Part shown: positions 20,561-21,261 of the stretch, piece after piece
Layout of the letters: each line of letters begins with the position of its first letter
Numbering within the stretch: the stretch's first letter is position 1
Assembly: GCA_035515515.1 (NCBI GenBank)
Contig: DATJBC010000092.1
Coordinates: 1-21,261, forward strand
Direction of reading: 5' to 3'
Length of the DNA stretch: 21,261 bases
Source of the DNA: DATJBC01 sp035515515
GTDB taxonomy: Bacteria; Actinomycetota; Acidimicrobiia; Acidimicrobiales; UBA8190
Notes under the pieces: generated by a model
The model's input: the letters and a program-made list of their open reading frames with translations, nothing else
Told to the model about the DNA's origin: nothing
The model's database searches: none
Translations under genes and position numbers: made by a program

Positions 20561-21261
20561 CGGGACGCCTCGGCCCGGGCGTTGAGCACGCGGATGCCCC
20601 GGAACAGCGCGGCCGGGCACCCGTGGCTGACCGGGGCCACCTGGCCCGGCTGGCCCTTGCCGCAGTTGAACGCCCCGCCGAGCACGTAGGTGCTCGTCCC
20701 CCCCACCGCGTCCAGGGCCCCCCAGAACTCCGGGGTCTGGGCCTGGTAGGCGACGTCTTTCACCTGGCCCACGATGCGCCCGCCCTCGACGCGGTAGAAG
20801 CGCTGCCCGGTGAACTGGAAGTTGTAGCGCTGCATGTCGATGGACCAGCTCTTGTCGCCCACCACGTAGATGCCCCGGCCCAGCCCCGACAGCAGCTCGT
20901 CGGTGGTGGGCCCCGGGCCCGGTGCGGGCTGGAGCGACACGTTGGCCATGCGCTGGATGGGCACGTGCAGGGGCGAGTCCGCGAAGGCGCATCCGTTGGA
21001 GCGGGCGTAGCCGTTCTCCGCCGCCATGCGCCGGTCGAGCTGGTAGCCCACCAGCACGCCGTCGCGCACGATGTCGAAGCTCTGGGCCGCCACGCCCTCG
21101 TCGTCGTATCCCACCGTGGCCAGGCCGTGCGGCGTGGTGCGGTCCCCAACGACGTGCATGACCGGGGACCCGTAGCGGAGGGTGCCGAGCTTGTCGAAGG
21201 TGGCGAACGACGTCCCCGCGTAGGCCGCCTCGTACCCGAGGGCGCGATCGAGCTCGGTGGC
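20557..21261 (-). CDS. tldD: TldD metalloprotease (partial, N-terminus beyond window)
   Basis: The frame is open from the window edge and gives the last 234 residues of TldD. It begins ATELDRALGYEAAYAGTSFA, which in this family directly follows the HExxGH zinc helix; that helix therefore lies just outside the window. FNCGKGQPGQVAPVSHGC near the end holds the Cys equivalent to the third zinc ligand of E. coli TldD (Cys454). FDIVRDGVLVGYQLDR and RFYRVEGGRIVGQVKDV are also characteristic. The stop overlaps the tldE start by 4 nt. TldD is the catalytic subunit of the pair. The internal ATG at 21159 is not the start. Confidence 0.92.
   Translation of the reverse strand, partial: ATELDRALGYEAAYAGTSFATFDKLGTLRYGSPVMHVVGDRTTPHGLATVGYDDEGVAAQSFDIVRDGVLVGYQLDRRMAAENGYARSNGCAFADSPLHVPIQRMANVSLQPAPGPGPTTDELLSGLGRGIYVVGDKSWSIDMQRYNFQFTGQRFYRVEGGRIVGQVKDVAYQAQTPEFWGALDAVGGTSTYVLGGAFNCGKGQPGQVAPVSHGCPAALFRGIRVLNARAEASR

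Noticed and set aside
19088..21261. TldD/TldE as part of a RiPP cluster
   Set aside because: No precursor peptide, modification enzyme or exporter gene is visible in the window; the pair is common as a stand-alone operon.

Overview
The window is about 21 kb of very GC-rich DNA with strong G/C third-position codon bias, frequent GTG starts and several TAnnnT boxes placed 7 nt before a GTG, the pattern of actinobacterial leaderless genes. Gene content and protein style (citramalate-type isoleucine route, PRiA4_ORF3 protein, actinobacterial LeuB and SerC) suggest an uncultured actinobacterium, possibly Acidimicrobiia. The lineage is inferred, not proven. It is a chromosomal housekeeping region with no sign of phage, transposon, CRISPR, tRNA or rRNA.

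Layout. 1-3756 (minus strand): 3' part of a PRiA4_ORF3 gene, an acyl-CoA dehydrogenase, a HAD phosphatase, an epoxide-hydrolase-like alpha/beta hydrolase and a conserved unknown. 3832-7705 (minus): a tight leuB-ilvE-cimA operon behind a promoter, a 12-residue leader peptide with a Val-Ile-Val-Ile run, and an intrinsic terminator. 7753-10290 (plus): greA-leuC-leuD. 10344-12770 (minus): leuA behind a second attenuator, whose 13-residue leader peptide carries Leu-Leu-Leu, then mscL with an added zinc ribbon. 12912-13121 (plus): a small membrane protein. 13140-14821 (minus): an ECF sigma factor and its ATGA-overlapping anti-sigma factor. 14974-17840 (minus): an aspartate-type aminotransferase followed by serA. 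17860-18987 (plus): serC, divergent from the aminotransferase with almost no spacer. 19088-21261 (minus): a tldD (partial)-tldE pair.

How it works together. LeuA, LeuCD, LeuB and IlvE make leucine. CimA feeds the same LeuCD/LeuB enzymes to make 2-oxobutyrate from pyruvate and so isoleucine, by-passing threonine deaminase. SerA and SerC carry out the first two steps of serine synthesis. The most interesting feature is regulatory: two separately transcribed branched-chain units each have a ribosome-mediated attenuator tuned to different amino acids, Val/Ile for leuB-ilvE-cimA and Leu for leuA. Each leader peptide starts only a few nt after its predicted transcription start, and each terminator is followed by an uridine-poor spacer.
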